From a virus: 34,498 nucleotides of DNA. Both the position numbers and the translations under genes were made by a program. The notes beneath the pieces were generated by a model, which had not been told where the DNA came from, did not search any database, and saw nothing but the letters and a program-made list of their open reading frames with translations. The DNA is taken from IMG/VR virus record IMGVR_UViG_3300028496_000004, positions 303 through 34,800 of that record; one strand, given 5' to 3'. This document shows positions 6,344-13,700 of the stretch, piece after piece (position 1 is the first letter of the stretch; each line of letters begins with the position of its first letter).

Positions 6344-6756
6344 ACCGAGCCACCAAGGCCGTTGCTGTTGCCGCTGCCGCCTGCCTCACTCTCGTTGGAT
6401 GCTCCAGCGCCGCTGACAAGGCCAACGACAACCTCACCACCGCAGCCGAGAACTTCGAGGTGCCACGTCGCATCGTCGGCATCAACGGCATCACCGACAA
6501 GGTCCTGTTCAGCGTCGAGGGCTTCTGCTCGTACGAAACAAGCAAGGCCGAGAACGGCACGCAGACCTTCGAGGCGATCTGTCTCGTGGACCGGGCTTCC
6601 GGCGAGGTCGAGCGCACCACGCTGGGCCTCAGCGACAACGTCACGTTCGTCTCGACTCAGATCGGTGGCAAAAAGGTCGACCTGTTCCGGCCTCGCGTGA
6701 TCTTCCGGCCCGAGACCATCGTGCCGAACTTCGACCTCAGCACCAGTAATGGCTGA
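6340..6756 (+). CDS. Lipoprotein of a widespread actinophage family
   Basis: The 138-residue protein has a type II signal: basic MNRATK, a hydrophobic run and a lipobox LTLVGC with Cys near 18, so the mature protein would be a membrane-anchored lipoprotein on the cell surface. The rest contains RRIVGINGITDKVLFSVEG near residue 45, LGLSDNVTFVSTQ near 95 and a terminal region FRPRVIFRPETIVP. From memory this matches a small protein common in actinophages and of unknown function. The start overlaps the nuclease stop by ATGA. An anchored early lipoprotein could act in superinfection exclusion, but that is speculation. Confidence 0.7.
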   Translation: MNRATKAVAVAAAACLTLVGCSSAADKANDNLTTAAENFEVPRRIVGINGITDKVLFSVEGFCSYETSKAENGTQTFEAICLVDRASGEVERTTLGLSDNVTFVSTQIGGKKVDLFRPRVIFRPETIVPNFDLSTSNG

Positions 6757-6901
6757 CGACCGGCCACGCAGAGTGGAGGATGTCGAGGGTCCGCCAGCAG
6801 CACTACTCACACTGGTCGAGCACCTCTGCATTGACGGCACCATCAAGGACGGCACCAGAGAGAAGTGCTGTCTCGCCGAATGGAAGGCGGCGGGCGCATG
6901 A
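6749..6901 (+). CDS. Small hypothetical protein
   Basis: A 50-codon frame starts at an ATG that overlaps the lipoprotein stop by eight bases and ends in TGA at 6899-6901. The product is mostly helical, with a C-terminal Cys pair (REKCCLAEW). It fits the dense packing of the operon and fills what would otherwise be a gap. A further 11-codon frame at 6898-6933 (MKQIILCPECR) overlaps its stop and looks like a remnant of a zinc-finger gene. Neither is recognised. Confidence 0.5.
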   Translation: MADDRPRRVEDVEGPPAALLTLVEHLCIDGTIKDGTREKCCLAEWKAAGA

Positions 6902-6945
6902 AGCAGATCATCCTGTGCCCTGAGTGCCGGTGAGGGTGACCGAAG

Positions 6946-7209
6946 GTGGATGAGTGGACGCAGGAGGAGATGTTTCCGGTGCCGAAGGCGTATCGACCCA
7001 AGAGGAAGGATGCCGACCCCAACGTCGTGCGCTGGACGAAGTTCACCGGTAGGAGGATGTCCTGCGACATCTGCATCCTCAACATCTACAACGGCGTGCG
7101 AGAGTTCGGCCTCTCGCACGCCACCAAGGTGGCCACCAAGGGTGACCGCAAGTGGCACCTGTGCTCGCGGCACGCGATTCAGGTCAAACAGGGAGAGAGG
7201 AAGATATGA
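6946..7209 (+). CDS. Small zinc-finger-like protein
   Basis: This 87-residue basic protein has a CDIC knuckle near residue 59 and HLCSRH near residue 79, which could coordinate one zinc. It resembles short phage zinc-finger proteins but has no HNH core. It starts at GTG 6946 with GAGGG upstream and ends in the ATGA overlap with the next gene. Its basic, Lys/Arg-rich composition would suit DNA or RNA binding. Function unknown. Confidence 0.6.
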   Translation: MDEWTQEEMFPVPKAYRPKRKDADPNVVRWTKFTGRRMSCDICILNIYNGVREFGLSHATKVATKGDRKWHLCSRHAIQVKQGERKI

Positions 7210-7448
7210 ACGAACCACAGGAGTGCGGGACCACAGGGTGTAGCGCCGAGGCAGTCACGGCCATCATGACGACGACACCCAAGAGCAGGAGCGGGCTGAT
7301 CACCACCATCTACCAGTTCGAGGAGGACGCTCCCAAGAAGGCTGTGCGGTACTGCGGTCCCTGTGCGGTACGCCTTGCCGCTAGCCTGACCGCACTCACT
7401 GACGGAGACATCAAGGTCAGCGTCATCGCAGAGGTGGTCCCGCGATGA
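7206..7448 (+). CDS. Small Cys-containing protein, hypothetical
   Basis: The 80-residue product begins MNEPQECGTTGCSAEA and has CGPCAVRL near residue 54, so it carries two Cys pairs (C-x4-C and C-x2-C), a pattern of small treble-clef or ribbon folds. The ATG at 7206 is chosen over an in-frame upstream one because GGGAGAGAGGAAGAT precedes it and it overlaps the previous stop. It overlaps the following gene by ATGA. No function can be assigned. Confidence 0.6.
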   Translation: MNEPQECGTTGCSAEAVTAIMTTTPKSRSGLITTIYQFEEDAPKKAVRYCGPCAVRLAASLTALTDGDIKVSVIAEVVPR

Positions 7449-7714
7449 CGGAGGAGGAGAGGCCACGCCACCTGAGTGTGATCGGCACCCGGTTGAGGGG
7501 TGACCAGAACGAGATTCGCGAGCGTCTCGCTGAGGTGCCGCTGGTCTGGGACTTCACCAGCGACGAGGGTGAAGCACTCATGAGGTTCATGCACGAGCAG
7601 GTCCAGAAAGGCATCAGCGCCGAGATGCTGGCTCATGACGCCGGTCTCGACTCGCTGGCCCTCATCTACGAGCAGTGGGTGAGCGATCACACAGGAACGG
7701 AAGGTGAACGATGA
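7445..7714 (+). CDS. Hypothetical acidic helical protein
   Basis: This 89-residue protein is acidic and predicted to be largely alpha-helical, without cysteines or recognisable motifs. It begins and ends with four-base ATGA overlaps, so it belongs to the same coupled string of small early genes. The family is not recognised. Confidence 0.6.
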   Translation: MTEEERPRHLSVIGTRLRGDQNEIRERLAEVPLVWDFTSDEGEALMRFMHEQVQKGISAEMLAHDAGLDSLALIYEQWVSDHTGTEGER

Positions 7715-7902
7715 GCGTGACAGCGACAAGGGTTGGCGTCCATGTCAACAGTTTCGACTCCACCTACCGTAATCGGACGTGCATCCGGTGCGGCGTTGAA
7801 ACGGTGCTCCCCGAGCGGCAGGCCAACAAGGAACGGGCGCAGGGAGTCAACCGGCACGATTTCCGATGCGAGGACTGCAAGCCCGTGAGGTTCTTCGGGT
7901 AG
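7711..7902 (+). CDS. Small zinc-ribbon protein, last early gene
   Basis: The 63-residue protein has CIRCGVET near residue 24 and CEDCKP near residue 54, a simple C2-C2 zinc ribbon with a basic linker. It starts in an ATGA overlap and is the last plus-strand gene before the convergent terminator. Similar tiny ribbon proteins occur in many actinophages, with no known role. Confidence 0.65.
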   Translation: MSVTATRVGVHVNSFDSTYRNRTCIRCGVETVLPERQANKERAQGVNRHDFRCEDCKPVRFFG

Positions 7903-7932
7903 ACTCGCAGTCTCCTGTTGTTCTGCAAGCAA

Positions 7933-7978
7933 CACAAAAGCCCCCTTCCTACCTCACGGTGGGAAGGGGGCTTTTGTG
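7933..7978. terminator. Bidirectional terminator between early and late arms
   Basis: Bases 7933-7949 pair perfectly with 7962-7978, a 17-bp stem. A-rich CACAAAAG on the left and T-rich CTTTTGTG on the right place T-runs at the exit of the GC core in both directions. It lies between the last plus-strand gene and the end of the minus-strand endolysin, so it stops both converging transcripts. The sixth-nearest neighbour feature is a palindromic operator-like site starting two bases after it. Confidence 0.92.
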
Positions 7979-7979
7979 T

Positions 7980-7994
7980 GTAACACAGTGTTAC
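7980..7994. promoter_or_regulatory. Palindromic operator-like site 4
   Basis: GTAACACAGTGTTAC, a perfect copy. It lies against the convergent terminator and contains the endolysin stop codon (TTA on the plus strand, 7991-7993). No promoter is needed at this point, so the position suits a stoperator-like or structural role better than a classical operator. Confidence 0.7.
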
Positions 7995-8971
7995 GAGGCT
8001 GCCATGCGTGACCAAGTAGTTGGCCCAACCATGCCGTCCACCCTCATCCCATGCTTACGCTGATACGCCTTGACGGCCTCGCGGGTCTTGGGACCGTACG
8101 AGCCGTCCTGCTTCAGCCCCAGTTCCTCTTGGATCATCTTGATGTAGGGCCGGTCCGCCGCCCAGTACCCAGAGTGCAGAGTGGACTTCGTGGTGTACGA
8201 GTAGAAGTTGTGGGGGTACGGCAGGGGGAACTTGCCGACCACGCCGGTCTTTGGCTTCGCCGCTGCCACCACGACCTTGATGCGCTGCCCAACCTTAATC
8301 AGGTTCGGGTTGCTGATGCCGTTGGCCTTGGCCAGTGCCTCGACGGTGGTCTTGTTCTTCGTGGCGATCTTCGCGAGCGTGTCCCCGGACTTGACCACGT
8401 AGTAGGACGCCGAGGGAGCAACCGCTCCACCGACCCCAGCCAACTGCCGCGCACGGGCGATGACCACGTCCGTGGGGAAGTGGTACCCCACGTCCCAGTG
8501 GCCCACCCCGTTGTTGTGTACTGCGTTCACGGTGCGGTGATCGGTGAAGCCCGGCTTGCCAGCCTTCACCTCCGAAGCGGACAGCCACACGATGGGGATG
8601 CGCCGCACTGCCGACCGCCATGCGATCCACTTGGCGATGGACTCGATCATCTTCGGGTGCGCCAGCCACTGCTCTCGGGACCACTTCGCGAAGGCGCAAG
8701 TCTCCAGCGTGTCCGACTCTTGGTTGAGCGGAGGGTTGGTCCATGGGGTGTCGCCGTAACCGACGTAGGAGGCGTAGCCGCCGTCTTGCCCGATCCCAGC
8801 GTTGGACGAACCAGCCGTAGTGCTCTTGAAGTAGTTGCCCAGCGCGATCTCGTCGGTAGGCCCCTCGGCGGAATGGATCACGCCGAGGTTGACGGCGGGA
8901 CGCTCGCGGAAGTTCCGCCCCTTCGTGTAGCCACGGGCTTGGATGTGTGGGCCGCTCAGGGAGACTGCCAT
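7991..8971 (-). CDS. Endolysin: amidase with LysM and peptidoglycan-binding domains
   Basis: The 326-residue protein has three domains. Residues 1-175 form an Amidase_2-type N-acetylmuramoyl-L-alanine amidase with zinc ligands suggested by VIHSAEG (His33) and GHWDVGYHFP (His158). Residues 190-233 form a LysM domain (YYVVKSGDTLAKIA). Residues 273-323 form a PG_binding_1 domain (DGSYGPKTREAVKAYQ). It cuts the amide bond between MurNAc and the stem peptide at the end of infection. There is no signal peptide, so export would need a holin, which is not visible next to it. The ATG at 8971 has AAAGAGGAG four bases upstream; the in-frame extension to 9097 overlaps the previous gene and is rejected. 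It is the last late gene. Confidence 0.9.
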   Translation of the reverse strand: MAVSLSGPHIQARGYTKGRNFRERPAVNLGVIHSAEGPTDEIALGNYFKSTTAGSSNAGIGQDGGYASYVGYGDTPWTNPPLNQESDTLETCAFAKWSREQWLAHPKMIESIAKWIAWRSAVRRIPIVWLSASEVKAGKPGFTDHRTVNAVHNNGVGHWDVGYHFPTDVVIARARQLAGVGGAVAPSASYYVVKSGDTLAKIATKNKTTVEALAKANGISNPNLIKVGQRIKVVVAAAKPKTGVVGKFPLPYPHNFYSYTTKSTLHSGYWAADRPYIKMIQEELGLKQDGSYGPKTREAVKAYQRKHGMRVDGMVGPTTWSRMAAS

Positions 8972-8972
8972 G

Positions 8973-9179
8973 TCACTCCTCTTTCGCGTCCGGGCCGGGG
9001 TCGGGGACCATCTCGGCCTCACCCTGCGTCTCTGGGTCGATCTTTTCCAGCGTCTTGTCGTAGTTAGGGTCCTCAATGATGGGGTCCGGCTCAACATCGG
9101 CTGGGTTGATGAGGTCGAGGTCGATCTCCTCGACGGGAGTCGGCTGTTGCTTCATTGTCGTTGCCTTCTTCTGCGCCAT
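8973..9179 (-). CDS. Small acidic hypothetical protein
   Basis: A 68-residue protein with a short basic N-terminus (MAQKKATTMKQQ) followed by a strongly acidic, Pro-rich tail; no membrane segment or domain is visible. AGAGAGGCAATC precedes the ATG at 9179. Its stop sits one base before the endolysin start codon, so the two are probably translated together. It is not a recognisable holin. The longer frame to 9350 overlaps the tail tip gene and is rejected. Confidence 0.6.
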   Translation of the reverse strand: MAQKKATTMKQQPTPVEEIDLDLINPADVEPDPIIEDPNYDKTLEKIDPETQGEAEMVPDPGPDAKEE

Positions 9180-9195
9180 GATTGCCTCTCTGGTG

Positions 9196-10059
9196 CTATA
9201 GCGGTTCGGCTTCGTAGGTCCCACCCCACAGCAGCCATGAACCGGTGCTGAACCGAGATGGGCTGTTGTGAGAGAAGTAACTGTCCACTCCCAGCCTGCT
9301 GGATGGGGTGTAGGAGCGCAGGATGTACTGGTCCTTGACGACCGCACCACCAGTAACAGTGCCTACGCCTACGATCCCCATGACGAAGTTGATGGGCTGC
9401 CACAAGAAGGTGTCATCTGCCCTCGCAGGGTAAGGCAGTGTGACCATGAGTGGGCCTACGCCGCGCTTGAAAGTGCTCCCTGCGATCAGTTGCGTGCGGA
9501 AGGTGACGGTGTTTCCGAAGCGGGTGTAGCGCGCTATCACCTGTGAGTTCCCAATGGCGGGGGCTGCGCCACTGCCATCCGTGGCGAGCGTCGGTGTCCA
9601 CGTGGACCATTCGGCACCCTCGACTCGAACCCCGGTGGAGTCCTCGATCAGTCCCGAACCCACCGGCAACTTCACGGACAGGGGTGAGCCGGACGTGCCC
9701 TGACCTTCGAGGCCGTTGCCGACGACGATGGAACCGGGCGAGGCGGTCGACGGTGGCACTGGACGCCACTGCCCGTCGGGCTGCTTCGCGAGCACCTGAC
9801 CGGTGGCGGCGGAAGCGGATTCGACATCCGTGAGTTCGTCGAGACTGACCAGCGCATCAGCCTTCAGGCTGTAGGGGCTGGATGCCGAGCCCACCCCTTC
9901 GAGCGTGAGGTCGACCGTGGCCGAGTCGGACACGATGAGGGACCCGCCACCGTTGACGACGAAAGGGTTGGTGACTGAGCCTGAGCCGGTGACGCTGACC
10001 GATCCCGAGCCGGTGACCACACACGAGCAAGAGGCCCCGCTGCATCCGCACCGCGCCAT
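9196..10059 (-). CDS. Minor tail or tail-tip protein
   Basis: The 287-residue protein begins MARCGCSGASCSCVV, the Cys-rich start shared by many actinophage minor tail proteins. Residues 15-60 are a Gly/Ser/Val beta-repeat region (GSGSVSVTGSGSV). Residues 70-140 have a shaft-like pattern, and residues 150-287 are a beta-rich tip domain. It is probably a trimeric fibre or tip protein. It sits between the stand-alone deacetylase and the lysis genes. AGGAAGTAGGACAAC precedes the start. Receptor binding is inferred. Confidence 0.6.
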   Translation of the reverse strand: MARCGCSGASCSCVVTGSGSVSVTGSGSVTNPFVVNGGGSLIVSDSATVDLTLEGVGSASSPYSLKADALVSLDELTDVESASAATGQVLAKQPDGQWRPVPPSTASPGSIVVGNGLEGQGTSGSPLSVKLPVGSGLIEDSTGVRVEGAEWSTWTPTLATDGSGAAPAIGNSQVIARYTRFGNTVTFRTQLIAGSTFKRGVGPLMVTLPYPARADDTFLWQPINFVMGIVGVGTVTGGAVVKDQYILRSYTPSSRLGVDSYFSHNSPSRFSTGSWLLWGGTYEAEPL

Positions 10060-10150
10060 GTTGTCCTACTTCCTGCCGGTTCTCACGGCCTGTGGCTCCG
10101 CCCCTCCGGTGGGGGTGGTCGTCCTACTCCCAAACACAGTATCAGCGCCG

Positions 10151-10738
10151 TCAGGAGACGACGCGGTTCAGATACCCCGAGGCGCGCAGGTCGGCGAAGT
10201 AGGAGGCCACGGAGCGGTGTCCAAACGCGCTGTAGGCACTGTCGGCCTTTTCGACAGCGGTGACGTCGACGGGCATGTACTTCATGCCGTTGCCTGAGAA
10301 GCGGTTGGAGAACCGGGCAACACGCACATCAGCGGCCCGCAGACCCAGCGCGACTGCGTCGTGGTCGACACCCTGCGACTGGCCGTTGTTGCAGGCCGCG
10401 TAGTGCTCCACGTCCGGGCCGTACTGCGACTCGTAGAAGTTTGCCCGCGCAGTGATCTTCGCGGCGAGGTTCGGGTCCTTGCTGTCCACCGACCCGACGC
10501 GGGAGATGGTGCCACGTCCAGCGCTCAGCCAGTGCCATGCAGCGGTCTGTTCAGCGATGCGGATGGCTGCGAGGTCCTCGATGCGCCAGCCCTCCGGTCG
10601 CTCTCCCGAGGATTGCCCATCGGTAGCGGCGACAAGGATGAGGTTGTCACCCGCCTTGGCACGGTGTGTGACGTACGAGCCCAAGTAGAGGAACTCGTCG
10701 TCGGGGTGTGGAGCGTAGATGATGGTGGTGCGTGGCAT
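10151..10738 (-). CDS. Stand-alone PIG-L/LmbE-type N-acetylglucosaminyl deacetylase
   Basis: The 195-residue protein has the LmbE/PIG-L signature APHPDDE near residue 9. By analogy with MshB, His11 and Asp14 bind zinc, Asp13 is the general base, and VDHDAV supplies the distal ligand His126. The family removes acetyl groups from GlcNAc-containing substrates, for example in mycothiol and GPI synthesis. Its end (KYMPVDVTA...AFGHRSVASYFADLRASGY) is clearly similar to the end of the fused deacetylase at 16175-17989, so the two are paralogues. It lacks a signal peptide and lies among tail genes, so it is probably a virion part or tail-associated enzyme acting on host wall glycans. That placement is inferred. 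Confidence 0.8.
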   Translation of the reverse strand: MPRTTIIYAPHPDDEFLYLGSYVTHRAKAGDNLILVAATDGQSSGERPEGWRIEDLAAIRIAEQTAAWHWLSAGRGTISRVGSVDSKDPNLAAKITARANFYESQYGPDVEHYAACNNGQSQGVDHDAVALGLRAADVRVARFSNRFSGNGMKYMPVDVTAVEKADSAYSAFGHRSVASYFADLRASGYLNRVVS

Positions 10739-10761
10739 GACGACCTTTTCTCTGAGCCGTG

Positions 10762-13700
10762 CTACATCGCGACTGCGGTATAGTACGCCGTGCTGGATGA
10801 GGCGCTGGCGGGGGACCAGTTGTTGCAGTTCCAGTTGAAGCCGGTCACCGACACGCTACTGATAGCCATGTTGATGCGGCCACTTCCGGGGGTGACCGTC
10901 ACCGCAGGCGGGGAGGTGAAGGAGTTGACGGGGAAAGTCACTGAGCCTGAGGCTGAACCGTTCACGGCCACCGACCCGACGGTGAACGTTCCGCCTACTG
11001 CGGCCCGCAGCCTCCCCGAAGTGTGGACGAGGGTGCCGTTGAGTTCAATGCTTCCCGAACCCTCTACCGCCGCACCGGGGGTGATCTTGATTCGCCCGTC
11101 GACGGCACTGATGGTGATGTAGCCGGGGTACGCCTCACTGCCGACTTCCCTGTCGGCTTGGAGGCGGGCTTCCAGTGCACTGAGGTCGAGTGTCGAGTAG
11201 GGCGAATCGAGAGAGGTTGCCCTGCCGCTCTGGAGCCGGATCGAGGAAGACCACCTGTTGTTAACGTCCTGTCTCCCCGAGGAACTGACCGTGGCTGGGA
11301 AGGAGAACTGGTCGGCCTCCGCTTGGTAGAACTCGATGGAGTGCTTCGACACCCCGAGGACATCCCCGTCCGGTCGGACCACGATTCGGCCACCGGAGGT
11401 GGCTGTTGCGAACGTGCCCACGGCAACGACGTTCCCCGTGCTGGCATCCACAGAGAACGTCACGGAACCAGTGGAGGAGTACGCAGTCAGACCAGCGGTG
11501 TTGAACTTGATTCCTCGTGCAGCAGTGGCCTCAGTCTGGACGTAGGCGCCAGTGATGGTCTTGCCGTCGAGGGCGTCAGTAGAGATTTTCGCAGCGACAA
11601 CAGCACCGGCAGCGATGTTGTCGGCGGTCACGGCATTGGACGCGATCTTCCCGGCCTCGACGGACAGGGCCGCGATGGTCCCCGCTGTCACCGCGTTGGC
11701 TGCGATCTTTCCGGCTACCACGGAGTTCGCCGCGAGTTCGTCGGCCCCCACCGCGCCAGCAGCGATGGTGGTGGCCGTCACCGCGTCAGCGGCGATCCTC
11801 CCAGCAGTGACTGCCCCAGCGGCGATGGTCCCGGCAGTCACTGCGTCAGCAGCGATGGTCCCTGCCGTGACTGCGTTCGCTGCGATGTTCCCAGCCACCA
11901 CAGCACCCGCAGTGATGTCCCCGGCGACGACAGAGTTCGCCGCCAGTTCGTTCGCGGTGATCGCGTTGGTGGCGATCTCGTTCGCGGTGATGGTGTCGGC
12001 TGCGATCTTGGCTGCCGTCACTGCGTTCGCCGCAAGAGTGTTGGTGGTCACTGCGTCGGCGGCGATCTTGCCAGCGATAATCGCGTTGGCGGCGATCTTG
12101 TCGGCGGTCACGGCGAGCGCATCCAACTTCACCGTGGTGACAGCCCCAGCGAGAATCTCGCTGGCCGTGATGGCGTTGGCTGCGATCTGCAACGCCGTGA
12201 TGGAGTCTGCCGTGACCTTGCCGCCGTCGATGGTGACCTGTCCGGTGGTGCGCCATGACTGGGTGAGGGTGTTCGTCTCGTCGAGGTCCCTACGTGCCGG
12301 GGTGAAGATGGTGTCATAGCCGGTGGTGTCGGCGATGACCGCACCACTCCAGCCGTTGAGGAAGGAGTCTGGGGGAAGGACGTAGCCAACGTCGACCCGG
12401 TCGATGACAACCTTGGGGTACTGCCACACACCGCCAGCGATGTCGAGGATCAGCGACACCGTGCCAGTGGCGACCTTCCGTGCAAGCCGCACCGTCACTG
12501 GCGCGGAGCCGTTGTTGGTCTGCGAGGTCGACAGGAAGGAAGGGGTGGTGTAGGAGTAAAAGCCCACTGTGACGTCGATCTCGGTCGCGCCCGGGACGTA
12601 GTTGTACCCCTCCATGTGGATGCGAGTCATGTAGTTGGTCATCGTGATCGGAGTGTCGATGACGATGCTGCCGCTCAGGTTCGGGGTGTTGGTGGTGAAG
12701 ATGAATCCGGGGAAGAAGGTCTTGCTCGAACCCACGGTGATGATGCGTGGGACGCTGAGCGCTGCGACGGCAGCAGCGGCAGCGTAGGAGGACACCTTCG
12801 TGACGGCGGTGTAGGCGAACGTGCCGTTGCTGTAGACGATGCGCTCGGTGCGCCACAGGGCTGTGTCGGCGACGTACGCGGGCTCCGTGCTCACCCATGG
12901 GGCAGGCGGGGGGTTCGTCGTCGGGAGGGCCGGAGCGGCGGCAGCAACAGGGGTCTGCTGGTAGTACGGCGTGACAGAGGAGATGCTCACCCCAGCCGAT
13001 CCCGGATCGCCCTGAACGCCCTTGTAGGAGACCGACCACGCGATGGTCTTGGTGAACACCTTCCCATCGACGGTGATCGGGACGCTGAGAACGCCGTTGG
13101 GGGCGACCAGCGCGGTGGTCACGGTGATGGTGATGACCGGAGCGGTGGTGCCGTTGCTGGTGATCGCGGTCGTCAGGCCGGTGACCTGCCCGGTGATGGT
13201 CCCGACCGTGGCGCTCTGCTGCACGGTGCCTTTGTAGGCGATGACGGTGGAGGTGGTCGACCCGGCAAGGGCTGTCGTGGCCGAACCAGCAAAGACGTGG
13301 GCCTCGTTCGTGAGTAGCACCGTGTAGCCGTCTGCACCGGGCACTCCCGGAGTACCCGAGCCACCGGCTGCACCGTCGGCCACCTTCGCAACCGTGAGCG
13401 TATCGGCCACCCCTGCGGCGTCGGCCATCTTGACGGTGATCGTCTTGGCGGTCATCGTCGAGCCGGTGATCGTGACGACGTTGCCGGTGCGGCTGACTCC
13501 GGCAGGGACCGTGGCCGAGAAGGCTGCGCCGTCCACACTGTAGGTCCACGCCGTGATCGTGGTGTTGAGGGCGGTGCCCGTGACCGTGGACGTGGCTGGG
13601 TTGGTGGCCCCTCCGGCAGCCGGAGTGACGAGCACCTGTGTGGTTGCCGTCAGGCTCACCGTCGCAGCGGGGGCACCGGGGTTTCCGGGGTTGCCCTGCG

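Noticed and set aside
8051-9067. 338-codon plus-strand frame opposite the endolysin
   Set aside because: It is the mirror of a well-supported three-domain endolysin and lies beyond the bidirectional terminator.
10060-10150. Terminator between the deacetylase and tail tip genes
   Set aside because: Only a short CCCC/GGGG inverted repeat is visible, too weak to call; the gap otherwise holds a ribosome-binding site.
11023-12258. Long plus-strand frames with Ala- or Gly/Arg-rich repeats
   Set aside because: They are shadows of the 30-bp repeats in the giant tail protein; a repeat of a multiple of three keeps other frames open.
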